NCBI RefSeq assembly: GCF_011075055.1
Contig: NC_058141.1
Location: 14,393,639 to 14,457,638, forward strand
Length of the DNA stretch: 64,000 nt
From: Mangifera indica
Lineage: Eukaryota > Streptophyta > Magnoliopsida > Sapindales > Anacardiaceae
Reading direction: 5' to 3'
The notes beneath the pieces are model-generated. The model saw only the letters and a program-made list of their open reading frames with translations. It was not told where the DNA came from and did no database searches. This document shows positions 48,162 to 64,000 of this stretch, piece by piece (positions within the stretch are counted from its first letter, which is position 1; each line of letters opens with the position of its first letter). Both the position numbers and the translations under genes were made by a program.

Positions 48162-50470
48162 GCAGAAGAGATATAAATTTGAAGTCCTTTGTATAGCTTT
48201 CCATTGATATAGATTCGTCAACTTATGTCAGTGGCCTCTCCTAGTTGCCCTGGTCCAATTTTGAAGCACGGTTCCATTTGTAAATTTCCATTTCTTGCTG
48301 TTTTTCTCTTCTGTCTTGTTGCTGTCAATCTTTAGGACCTAGTTTTGTTAGTATAGCTGGGACTTACTGACATTGGTCCAAGCGCTATGCGCAGTCTTTG
48401 CCTTGTTATCTTAGACAATTACGCATTTTAAGGTCGTGTATTTATACCATAAATGAATTCATCATCCTGTAAATTAAGTTTTTGTCTACCTCGAATCTGT
48501 AATAGTTCCAATTGAGTTTGGTCTACGAGGCTGTGATGGAGAGGCAAAGTTTTAGCTGACCCTCCATCTGAGCTGATCCCGGATTAGGGTGGCATGTTCG
48601 AATTTGAGTGGACAAAAAATCTTGCCTTGAAGGGATGGGTGTCTATTCGAAGTACATGTGTTTATATATTTTTCAATTTTCCCTAGCCAACGACTATAAT
48701 TATTATTTTTGTAGAGGATGTGGATATCGGTTCAAGTTGTTCGCCCTGGCTTCCGGTTCGGGGTATATTCACTGATTTTTTTTTTCTAATAAAAAACTAT
48801 TTAAAAAATAGATAAAATAAAATATAAGTTTTTAATAATTACTATTATTACCTATTTTAAATCACATTGTGTAAGATAGAAACAACGGTCTGCCTGATTA
48901 TTAAAAATTGAAAATATTTTCTAATATGTTTGAATTAACGGTATCAGTGGTTGTCTTTTTTATTTTTTTATTTTTTTATGTATCAAGCAATATTTATGAA
49001 TGGTTTATCCGATTTGATTTCAAGTTTAAGTTTGGTTGACTCCCCTCAATATTGTATCAAATTTGGAGCAAAAGAGCTATGAGCCAGGTTGGACTCTAGT
49101 TTGACCCATGTGAATAAGGTCATTTTGGTTTAATTACACGCAACATAAAACACATGTAAATGGCCAAAAGACTTATTCTCACTTAAAGTATAGTAAAATC
49201 TTAAACTTATATCCATCAATTTTTGTAAACTCATATCTATCAACTTTTAAAAACTCGAACATTTATCTATCATCAAATTTTTGTTAGATTTTTTTGTTAG
49301 ATAAAAAGTAAAATTATTATTTTATTGATAATATTAAAAACATAATAATCTTATTTTATTTCTCCTTCTAATTTTAAAAATTAATAATTTTTTTATGATC
49401 TAATATTTTTTGATTTTAAAAAGTAACAATTTATCCCCCAACTTTAGGGTTTTTCTCTCTTTTAAGTTTTTTTTTGTTATTACATTGTCCACTCTAATTT
49501 TCTAAAAATTTTATTTCACCCTTAATGGTCTGTACTTCTTATTTCGATGATGAAACTCTTCCATATTTGGTTACTTTGTCTGCCTAACGTCAGCTCTGCT
49601 TTCTCTCCAACTCTTAAGTTGATGTCAAACCAAAACTGCATATTTCTGGTGAAGAAAATTGTATACTAAAACCACGAAAATCACAATAGAACAAAGAGTG
49701 CACACATGAAAAAAGATGTTAGAGAAACGTGCAGGAGAGAGGTTGAAAATAAGAAAAACAAAGAGAGATGATTTTGCCAACGAAGAGAGGACAGAGGAGA
49801 CAATTCATCCTCATCCCTCTTTGTTGACGATCTCTTTCAAGAGGAAGAGATCGATGAATCAAACTGCCTCCTATGATGGTCATTTGAACTATTTTGATGG
49901 TGAGGGTGGGAAGATGAAGGTGTTAGTGATGGAGTGGTGACTTGAGAGGAGAGAAAAAAAAAATCCTAGGTGTGGGGGAAAATAATTATTTTTTAAAACT
50001 TGAAATATATGAATAGCGGTGAACTTTTTAATTTTCAAAACCTAAGAAAAAAATAAGATAAAATTATAATTTTTTAATATTATTGATAAAATAATAGGTT
50101 TACTCTTAATTCTAATGAAAAAGTTAACAGATTTTGGATAATAGGTAAATATTTAAATTTTTAAAAGTTTTAGATATAAGTTTGAGATTCTCTTATACCA
50201 TGAGTGGGATTGGGAATAAGTCTTTTGGCCTCTATAAATAACCCGCCTGGCCGCTTTCCGCTAAGCCATCCTGGCTCAGCTCCTCGGCTTTAGGTTTTGT
50301 AGCTATCTGTTGTTCCTCAATTCACCACCCGGTTTTCTTCTGTTCAATAGAGACAGAATTTGTGAAGTTAGGGGTACAGGACGTGCATCTCTATTCTATT
50401 ATCTCATTTCATAATCAGATAATCATTCCCATAATTCTTTAGAGTTTTCTTATGACGGTCGTCTAGAAAG
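48162..50470. other. Intergenic between WDR26-like and AMBRA1-like genes
   Basis: The 3' untranslated region of the WDR26-like gene extends to roughly 48500. The middle is AT-rich. A Mutator-like element fills 49162-50230, and the last 240 bp should include the AMBRA1-like promoter and leader. No gene is recognised. Confidence 0.6.
49162..50230. mobile_element. Mutator-like non-autonomous element, about 1.07 kb
   Basis: The ends are inverted copies of GGCCAAAAGACTTATTC; both arms go on to share TTTAAA- and TAAACTTATATC-type words, with inverted AT-rich similarity for about 300 bp. Flanking 9-mers CATGTAAAT and TCTATAAAT agree at 6 of 9 positions, compatible with a decayed target duplication. 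No transposase is present. A 74-codon ORF inside (49716-49940) has no recognised similarity. Confidence 0.78.
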
Positions 50471-53400
50471 ATGACGGGACTTGCTAGACCACACGATCGA
50501 AACACCCTCCAGTCACTACCGTCCAATCATTCCCATCGCAGGTCTGAATCTTACGATTATGTTGGTTTTTCCATTTGACGGTTTGTATAATTGTTGTCTG
50601 ATAGGTTGAATTTAAATCTGTCGTATAATTTGACATCGTTTGACGTTTTTCGTCATAATTCATTCAATTTTGTTCAGGCACATTAGATCAGGACTTTGAT
50701 TTGAACCTGTTCGTCAAAATTAAGTTTTGGGGTCGTTGTCAGTTACTTTTGTTGATTTTAGAGTTTCTTACGTCTATTTGTCGCGATTATTTTCGGTGCT
50801 AGAAATGTTTGGCACTTGTTGGCGCTGAGAGAGATTTCGCCGAGAACAAAATATGTGCCGAGAAGGCAGTGGGGCGAAGCTTCTAGATTGAGTGCTCGTG
50901 GGTCCAGGAATGAATCATTGAGAGACGTAAAGCACGGTCTTGTTTCATGGTGGGTTGATTAGGGTTTCAATAGAAAATTGTTTGAAGATTTAGGATTTTG
51001 TTTTGAGGTGCTGCTTTGTGTCAATTATGGATTGTTGTTCTTTTCCAGGGTTGAGGCTGGATCATTGCGGCACTTATCAGCCAAGTATTGCCCTTTGCTG
51101 CCTCCTCCTAGGTCAACTATTGCTGCAGCATTTAGTCCTGATGGGAGAACACTTGCTTCTACGCAGTAAGCATTTGATTTTGTTTGTTCGCTTGATTTTA
51201 AGTTTCACTGCTATTTTGAATTATGTGCTATTTATGTTGCAATACTTCCAGTGGTGACCACACTGTAAAGATACTTGATTGCCAAACTGGAAACTGCTTA
51301 AAGGTCTTAAGTGGTCATCGGAGGACACCTTGGGTGGTAAGTTTTGATCTTTCTTATAATTGTTTGATTAATCGATACTTTTTTTTGGGCTCATTTTATG
51401 TCATGCATTAACATTTCAGTCGGTCATTTGTTCTGCATATATGATGGAAGTCTTTTTTGTAAAGTTGATAGCTTATGAAAGAAATATATTAGGAAGAGAC
51501 TGTAAGACTTGATACTCTAATGATTTTCTGGTGGCTTAATGAAGACCCCCCTCCCTCTTCTCCCTCAATATTCCGCTAAGTAAAGTCATTGTGCAATAAC
51601 ATGTTTTGTAGGTGTTATGCTTTTATTTTTGTTTTGCTGATGGAGTGTTTACAGGTTAGGTTCCACCCATTGCGTCCTGAAATACTTGCAAGTGGGAGCT
51701 TGGATCATGAAGTTCGCCTATGGGATGCAAACACATCAGTGTGTATAGTGTCTCGTGATTTCTGTAATCCACTTGATTCTTGCTCTGGTTACTTTTGCAA
51801 TAGTGATATCTTTTTTTTAAAAAAAAATCTCAGCTTATTGTTCACCATGTGGTGATTCTGATTGCTGGATGTTTTTTCTTTCATAGATCGACCCATTGCT
51901 TCCATTGCTTTCCATGCTGAAGGTGAACTTCTTGCTGTTGCATCAGGCCACAAGGTGCTGATTGCTGACCATTTTCCCTGTGCTTCAAATATAGTTTTAC
52001 TTTCCTTGAAGGTTCTCTCCTCTCTACTTTCCCTCCAATTGTAAATATCTAATAGCATTCCCACTTTAAATTGTCTTTCAGCTGTACATATGGCCCTACA
52101 ACAACAGAATGGAAGATTCCAAGCCAACAGTTGTGTTGAAGACAAGGCGCTCACTTCGAGCTGTACATTTTCACCCACATGCTGCGCCATTTCTCTTGAC
52201 TGCTGAGGTGAATATCCAATGTGTGTTTAATTGTTTTTTCCACTTGTTCTCTCACATAAATTACATTATTGGAGTGATATGCAGGTGAATGATCTTGACT
52301 CTTCAGATTCCTCGATGACAAGAGCAACATCTCCGGGTTACTTGCGATATCCTCCACCTGCCGTTTTTGTGGCAAATACTCAATCTAGTGACCATGTTAA
52401 TTTGAATTCAAAACTTCCTCCCATGTCCATGCCTTTATTGTTTGTGCCTTCTGTTTCTATTGATAATTCAAGAATGGATATGGATTCGCAGCATGCTAAT
52501 AGGCATGTTGGCTCAAGAAACATGCAAGTGGAGTCTTCTGCTGCTAAGCATTTCCAGTTACATGTAAATGTTCCAGAACAGCAAGATACTACAGTGTCTC
52601 CTATGGAGACGTTTCCTGTGAGTCTTCCTGGATCGTTTCCCAGTACAGAAGAACCTATAAATAATTCTTTCCCTAATGGGATAGAAAGTGGTATTTCTGA
52701 CCACCAAGGGGATGCCATGGATACCGATGAAATGCAGCCGGTAGAAGCAAGCCAAAGAGGTGACTCAATTAACCTAGATAATCTTAGTGGTGCAACAATG
52801 GGAATGCCTGCACATATATCCACTCGATCATCTATCACTGAATTTGGCCAAATTCAGCGGTTTTTACCCATTAGGGATCCATCTTGTTGGGAGCTTCCAT
52901 TTTTGCAAGGATGGTTAATGGGCCAAAGCCAAGCTGGTGTTCCCCCAGTGCTTCCTCTTAGTGGCAGCAGTCGTGATCATACAGCTCAATATGGGGGTTC
53001 CACCTCAATTCCTCATCCGTCTACATTTAATGTTGAGGCCACGGTGGCTTCATTAGCAGTTCCTGGAAGCATGAACTTATCTGCAGTTCGTGGTAGACCC
53101 AAACGATATCATATTCCACACACCCAGTTCTCTGGATCTGTGTCTGGAGAAGCTGCGTCTTTCAGTAATGCCTTACGTGATGGTACTGATCCTCAACCTA
53201 TCATCAGTAGAATTCAGTCTGAACTCGCCACGTCACTGGCTGCAGCTGCAGCTGCAGAGTTACCTTGTACTGTGAAGCTCAGAGTATGGTCACATGATAT
53301 AAAAAATCCTTGTTCTCCACTTAATGGTGAAAAATGCCACCTGACAATACCACATGCAGTCCTTTGTAGGTAAAATTTTTGTATCTTGTTCATATGACTT

Positions 53401-56400
53401 TATTCTCATGAATTTACTTATTGAAGTAACAATGGAAACTGTATATTTCATTCTGGAAAATATTATTTGTTTAACTTCTAGATTTTCAAATATTTTTAAG
53501 TTTCATTCTAAGAAATACATATCTTGTTTTGGTCTAAGTCATGAATTTTATTTACATAACTATAATTTTCTAGTCTATCATCATGCACTTTGAGAATCTT
53601 GCTTTGCTGTAAATATGCTTGTAGTGAAATGGGTGCCCATTTTTCACCTTGCGGGAGATTTTTAGCTGCTTGTGTTGCTTGCATGCTTCCTTACTCTGAA
53701 GCTGATCCAGGGCTACAAACATTTGTCCATCAAGAACCTGGCACTACTGCAACATCCCCAACTCGCCATCCAATCTCAGCACACCAAGTCATGTATGAGC
53801 TTCGTATATATTCGCTCGAGGAGTCAACGTAAAGCTCAATCTCTTCATCAACATATTATTTTTTGGGTGAATTTGACTCTTTTTGTTCATAATCTGATTG
53901 AGGGTCATCTTATATGATGTTTTATCGATGCAGTTTTGGTTCAGTTCTTGTATCACGAGCGATCCGAGCTGCTCATTGTTTGACTTCAATCCAGGTTGGT
54001 TGGTATTAATAGACAAACGTAGATTTGCTTTTCAATTTTACAAGCTAGTGTTATACATTATGAGTTAGTTGTTGCATGTCATTAATTCAATTAGCTGACT
54101 CATGGTAATACTTAGGATCAATACAGATATTTTAGAACTGAAACCTATTGAAAGAAGTCTGTGATGCATAAAAAATGCTTTGGAACTGAAACAGGTATGG
54201 TTGCAACCAATCTATACCTAAAAGCTCAAAGATAAGAGTCCTTTTAGTAGAGCAAAAGATTTGTTATGCATGAGTGTTTATGGTTGCAACCTTTTGTTTT
54301 GAAACTTAATTATTGTGATTTACACTCTCAAATTGTACTTTTAACACACTTTTTGTGGGTCTTATCTTGAATTGGATTTCTCTTTACTATTTTTTTTCTT
54401 AGGTTTTCAACATGTTCTTGTGGTATTGTGGGAGAAGACTCTTGATGATGTAGGAAGCTATAACTGAAACAAACCATACTTAGTTCTGTTAATTTTAAGG
54501 GTTCATTTGGTAAAGCTTTTTTAAATAGAGCTTATACACACCTTTTTAAATCAGAGCTTTTTATAGGAAAAATGTTGATTTTTTGGTTGTTTAAATGTAA
54601 AAGAATACATTTTTAGTTGTAAATTACTGAAAAGGATTTTTAATTTAAAAGAGAGGCAAAGGTAACATTTTGACATTTAAAAACTTAATAACCTCAACTT
54701 ATGGGAAAAAGCCCATGTTTCTGAGTTTTGTTGTGGTAGACAGGGAAAAAAAACTGTTTCAATCAACCCAAAAATGAAAAAGCACAAAAGAAGTTGAAAA
54801 TAATTTTTGATATTAGAAAAATATTCTTAGTCAGTAGCTGACAAGGCCAACCAAACTGTCACTAGAATGGTCACTTATATTCAGCCAAAGATGGGACCCG
54901 ATAGATTTGATGGGAAATTTTCAATGTCTCAATTATGCTGATGCTATCATGTTTGGGTGAAAATTAGGTTTCTGAGAAGCTGGACCTGAGGAGAAAAGTT
55001 ATTCTTTGTGATTGAACTTTAGTGTTTGATCAAATTTCTGTGGAGGATCTGAGTCTTAAGTTAGTTGTTTGAACCTTTAGACATTGATTTTTTGTGTGGT
55101 ATCCAAATTAAAAGAATTGGTTGTTGTCAGTTCGAAACTGGAATTTACTTTACATATGAATTATTTTTCACTTAAATGTAATGCTAATCTCTACATATTC
55201 TGGTTTGTATTAATTTCTCAATAGTTACAATTCTTTGTATTACACATGCAGTTTTCACCCACTTCTGAGCACATATTACTTGCTTATGGTCGGCGTCATG
55301 GTTCTCTTCTTAAAAGTATTGTCATCGATGGGGAAACATCATCACCTATTTACACTGTTCTTGAGGTAAAAGTTCTGATAATCATTTTTTATAGTATATG
55401 TGAAGTTGTCGTTCTCCCCCTTCTTCCCTATGAGCCCTAAAAATAAACTTTACTGATCAAGCTAGAATAGCTGTCCTATGTTGTTAGAACACTATAGTGG
55501 CTGCAATTATAAAGCAGCATGCACGAGAGAGTACTTTGAAGATGCTAGTTCCATTTCTTACTGACAGCACAACTCTGTGCAGTCACTTAATTGCTAGCAC
55601 TTTTCTTGTATGGCTCTCTTTGGTGCAAAGACCTTCTTCCGTGGTGCTGTTGATTTAGTAACACAAACTCCTGCTATTTATGCAGTTAAAGAAATTCAGC
55701 AATGAATTGTTTGCTTGTTTATTGAGTCTGTACTTTTTCCATTTATGAGTTGCAAACTGAAAACTTATTAAACTTTACTTTCCTTGTCTGGGATTAGTTG
55801 CATCGGACTGAAAAGAAAAATTCTTTTATTTATCATTCAGGTTTACAGAGTTTCAGATATGGAACTTGTAAGAGTGCTTCCTAGTGCAGAGGATGAGGTC
55901 AATGTTGCTTGCTTCCATCCTTTTGCTGGAGGAGGTCTTGTTTATGGGACCAAGGTTGGAATTCATCGAGCTTATAAATGTTGCATTTTATTGTTTGGTA
56001 TTCTTTGATTCAAGAACATTGCTGTTTGTAAAAGCAGGAAGGAAAGCTTAGGCTCCTTCAGTACGACAGAGCTCCGGATGCAAACTGCGGTGGACCAAAT
56101 TATTTTACTGCAGAAAACATGGAAGAGGTAGACTAGTAAGGTTACAACAAATCATTCTTTTGGTGTTTAGATACTACTTTTGGTTTAAAAAATTGAAAAA
56201 TACACTGCTTTCGTTATAGGTTCTGTTCATTTTTTCCTTTTTATCTTGATTCCTACTCCTTTTAACTGATGAGAGAACAAGGCAAAATATTTTATACATT
56301 TGATAAGCCTAAAGTTTACATCTTCAATGTATTTTATTGGATTTCTAATGGGATTGAGGCTCAAGATCTTCTGTAGCTCACTTTAAATGATATATTGCTG

Positions 56401-56878
56401 ATCTTTTATTGTATGTCAAATCACATTTTTTGAGATAAGAATTTTAGGTGTTTGATCTGATATATTTTGAATTATTCCCTGTATATCTATGATATTTAAA
56501 TTCAGGAATTTCATATGGCCAACAAACCAGTAGCTTATGCTGTTGTGTGGTGAGAATTGTGCTTGTTTACTGATTGTGTATTGTTTCGGTCCTTGTGCTT
56601 TTATTGTTAAAATATTCTGGAGGCTGAACTTTATAATTTTTATGTCATCTTATATCCAATGACAAGTATGTGTTGAAAATTTATCAGTTTAATTAATTAG
56701 AAGATAGGACAACCTGTTGATCATAAAGAATCTTGGTCATATTTTATTGAAGTTTCACAATTCCTGGGCCTTTAGAATTGTCTTTGAGATTTTTTTTTTT
56801 TGGTTCTTGCTTAATGAATTAGAGAGTAATGATTTGCCTTGTTGATTTCAGGTGGAGACATATGCTTTAGAATGCTAG
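50471..56878 (+). CDS. AMBRA1-like WD40 protein
   Basis: Fourteen exons give 805 residues: 50471-50541, 50803-50949, 51049-51165, 51252-51336, 51655-51763, 51887-51954, 52082-52207, 52285-53369, 53625-53828, 53935-53995, 55252-55365, 55841-55954, 56038-56127, 56852-56878. Phases are consistent throughout. N-terminal WD40 repeats include TIAAAFSPDGRTLAST, HTVKILDCQTGNCLKVLSGH and LASGSLDHEVRLWDANT. A long Ser/Pro/Asn-rich, probably disordered insert (about 242-600) contains RPKRYHIP. C-terminal repeats include EMGAHFSPCGRFLAAC and FSPTSEHILLAYGRRHG. The layout, a propeller split by a long disordered region, is that of AMBRA1, a DDB1-CUL4 substrate receptor and autophagy regulator; At5g43930 is the recalled match. 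The last exon (VETYALEC) is chosen over reading through exon 13 to TAG at 56134. Confidence 0.9.
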
Positions 56879-58218
56879 ACATTAGTGATCTACTTCAAAG
56901 GAAGCTGTATAACATTACCGGCCTAATGATATAAATCAAAACTGAAGTATGATTGATAGTGGTAGATCAATAAAAAGTATGAGGATTAGCGAGTGATTAG
57001 GCTTATGGTTTGCTGCCCCAAGATTTGGGTGTTTATTTCCAAGGTATCTCTACTAGGTGGAAACTCTTGAATTCCAGCTTCTAAAATACGTAGGGGATCC
57101 CAGTTTTGAAGTCAGAGCTGGTGCAATGCAGCTTCAGGGCCACAACTGGGTTAAAAGAAGTTTGAGAACAGTTATTTTGCTGGTTTCTTCAGTCCAGCAC
57201 ATCAGATGTTCGTAGAAAAGCTGTGAATTTATTATTGGCGTTGGGAAAAGTATCAAACGCTGATTATGATGAGCAGACCATTTGTGTTGATACTTAACAG
57301 GAGTTTTTGGCTGCTGCAATGCAATTATGTGTTTTTAAGACCTTCCATTCCACCACCGGTAATCTGCAGAATCGTGCTCTTGAGTATATCTGTGCCAGAA
57401 TGTACAAGAATATATGCCTCAGTAGTATTATTCTAACACAAGCTTTTTATCTTTCTTTCGATTTTTCTTTTTCTTTTTCTTTTTAATTAGAACTGTTGTT
57501 TAATCTATACCTTCTCTTTGTAAGTAGTATTACTATTACCATACAGCATTAACTTTCTTTTGGTGCTAATTGATGATACATCCACTCATGCAATACTGCA
57601 TTGAATCGTTGGTTGAAATTTCGCTTTTGATAATACAGCGATCTTTGGAGCCTTACCGGTTCATTTTGTACTGTATGTATGATCATGCTGATTATTACAC
57701 GTGTCAATAATAAATAAATAAATATTTATAAAATATTTAAAATTTAGAAATATTTAAAAAGTTTCATCCACGAAGGGATTCCATTCTATCCATAGTACCC
57801 CAGTGGTGGTGGTCATCAAATAGTCTTCTGCCTCAACTTTTTGACAAATTAGAAGAAAAAAAAATATATATTATCTTGTAAATTCACTTTTTGGTGACCT
57901 AATCTTGTACTTTTATTTGTTTATTTATTGTTTTGGCAATTGTTTCAAGTGCTATTTCGGAAGGTTTTTGTTACGGGCACCTTACCTGACTAAGCGGGTG
58001 TCTGAATCATTTCCAATAAAGAAAGGCGCAAGTCAAATAAGCATTAAAGGATGCATTGACTAAATAAAGATCATTGTATTCTAATTAATCCACTAGCATA
58101 ACCAATAATTAATTCATTGATATTATTAAATGTGAAAGAATAACTGAAATTAACAAAATCAAATCAAATCAGAGCATCAATAAGATATTAATGATAAGAG
58201 TAGAAATAAGAAAGAATA
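56879..58218. other. Intergenic between convergent AMBRA1-like and cupin genes
   Basis: The 3' untranslated region of the AMBRA1-like gene takes up the left part. A pyrimidine tract lies at 57450-57485 and a TAAA/TTTA-rich stretch at 57708-57760. No gene is recognised. Confidence 0.5.
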
Positions 58219-58648
58219 TCAAGTCGATGATGAAGAAGAAGAAGAAGTTGACTCAAATTTGTAGTATTTATCAACGGCAACAGAAACGTCCCACGTGCAA
58301 CTGAGTCCTTTTGGGATAATGACAAGATCTCCAGCACCAAACTCTACAATCTCTGATGAACCTTTTGGGTATACTTTCACCTTCCCTTTCAACAGGTAGC
58401 AAGTTTCTTCTGCATCAAACTTAAGCTGGTACTTCCCCGGAGAGCAACCCCATCTTTTTTACAAGCAGATAACCAAAAGTTAACTTGATGAAATTCCAAT
58501 CAAAATTTTATATATATATATATATAAAGACAGACTTAAACACAAAAAAGCTGCGGGCTTACTTGGGCCAACACTTGATGTTTAATTCGGAAAGCCTTGA
58601 TTCTGAAGGGTTTCTTTCAATAATGATTCTTAGGTTATTGTCAGCCAT
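58219..58648 (-). CDS. Small RmlC-like cupin protein
   Basis: Two exons (58648-58563 and 58453-58219) give 106 residues, a normal length for the plant single-domain cupins of DUF861 type. It starts MADNNLRIIIERNPSESRL. The barrel motifs are WPKWGCSPGKYQLKF, DAEETCYLLKGKVKVYPKG, EFGAGDLVILPKGLSCTWDV and KYYKFES. The intron is GT-AG (donor AA/GTAAGC, acceptor AAAAAG). The C-terminal tail is a Ser run encoded by a (TCT)n tract. Cupins of this kind are often stress-related, but no activity can be assigned. It lies convergent with the AMBRA1-like gene and divergent from the GSNOR gene. Confidence 0.88.
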
Positions 58649-63747
<5,099 letters not shown>

Positions 63748-64000
63748 AATTATCAATTACATTAGTTCATGCCTCAAGTTTTTATAATATATGGAAATAG
63801 CTTCTTGCTGCTATTAAGGGCTACATGAAAGCGCATCCCCTGTAAGAGGAAACTGGAAACTAGACTGTTTGAAGAGAAGTACTGTTATGTCTGTGTTATG
63901 ATCTTGAAGAAGGTTTGCTTTGAACTTCTAGACATGTTGACTGATTTGGCGCATATTCCAAGTGTGTTCCGTTGTTTTGGGTGAGACTGCCATATATGTT
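63748..64000 (+). other. 3' flank / untranslated region of the GSNOR gene
   Basis: AT-rich sequence after the GSNOR stop, running to the window edge. It is most likely the 3' untranslated region; no other feature is seen. Confidence 0.6.

Noticed and set aside
49716..49940. 74-codon ORF inside a Mutator-like element
   Set aside because: Checked as a captured gene piece, but no similarity recognised and composition fits the element's own GA-rich core.
52380..52838. 152-codon minus-strand ORF
   Set aside because: Antisense shadow of the long exon 8 of the AMBRA1-like gene.

Overview
This is nuclear DNA from a flowering plant, almost certainly a eudicot. It is AT-rich, its genes are split by many short GT-AG introns, and the predicted proteins resemble Arabidopsis families closely. 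Exons were joined by hand: reading frame, splice sites and expected family sequence agree across every junction reported. The species cannot be named from the sequence.

Layout, left to right. (1) 41-974, minus: 5' part of an aromatic amino acid decarboxylase/aldehyde synthase gene, cut by the window edge. (2) 1603-2652, plus: a broken WDR70-like WD40 gene with an internal deletion, frameshifts and a stop. (3) 4152-11296, minus: an 18-exon DENN-domain gene. (4) 13643-15685, plus: a Sel1/TPR-repeat gene. (5) 17050-19920, plus: a RIN13-like gene. (6) 20871-25681 and 29048-33829, both minus: tandem pfkB-family sugar kinase genes with the same 12-exon structure. (7) 34772-40632, minus: an ALE2-type receptor-like kinase. 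(8) 44557-48161, plus: a WDR26/GID7-like LisH-CTLH-WD40 gene. (9) 50471-56878, plus: an AMBRA1-like WD40 gene. (10) 58219-58648, minus: a small cupin. (11) 60843-63747, plus: S-nitrosoglutathione reductase (class III alcohol dehydrogenase), complete.

The spacers hold small non-autonomous transposons: a family of Mutator-like elements with long inverted ends and 9-bp target duplications, a two-member MITE family, a 429-bp TRIM retrotransposon inside an intron of the second pfkB gene, and a probable hAT-type element inside an intron of the first. One Mutator-like remnant seems to carry a piece of a DEAD-box RNA helicase gene.

The genes are housekeeping, signalling and development genes and do not form one pathway. 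Their order is the main point of interest. From memory of Arabidopsis gene order, they interleave two Arabidopsis blocks, At2g20300-At2g20340 and At5g43910-At5g43940, as expected for an ancestral order thinned differently after a duplication. No previously unknown molecular system is evident. The most unusual local features are the decaying WDR70 copy in its syntenic place, a duplicated 5' leader shared by two neighbouring unrelated genes, and the captured helicase fragment.
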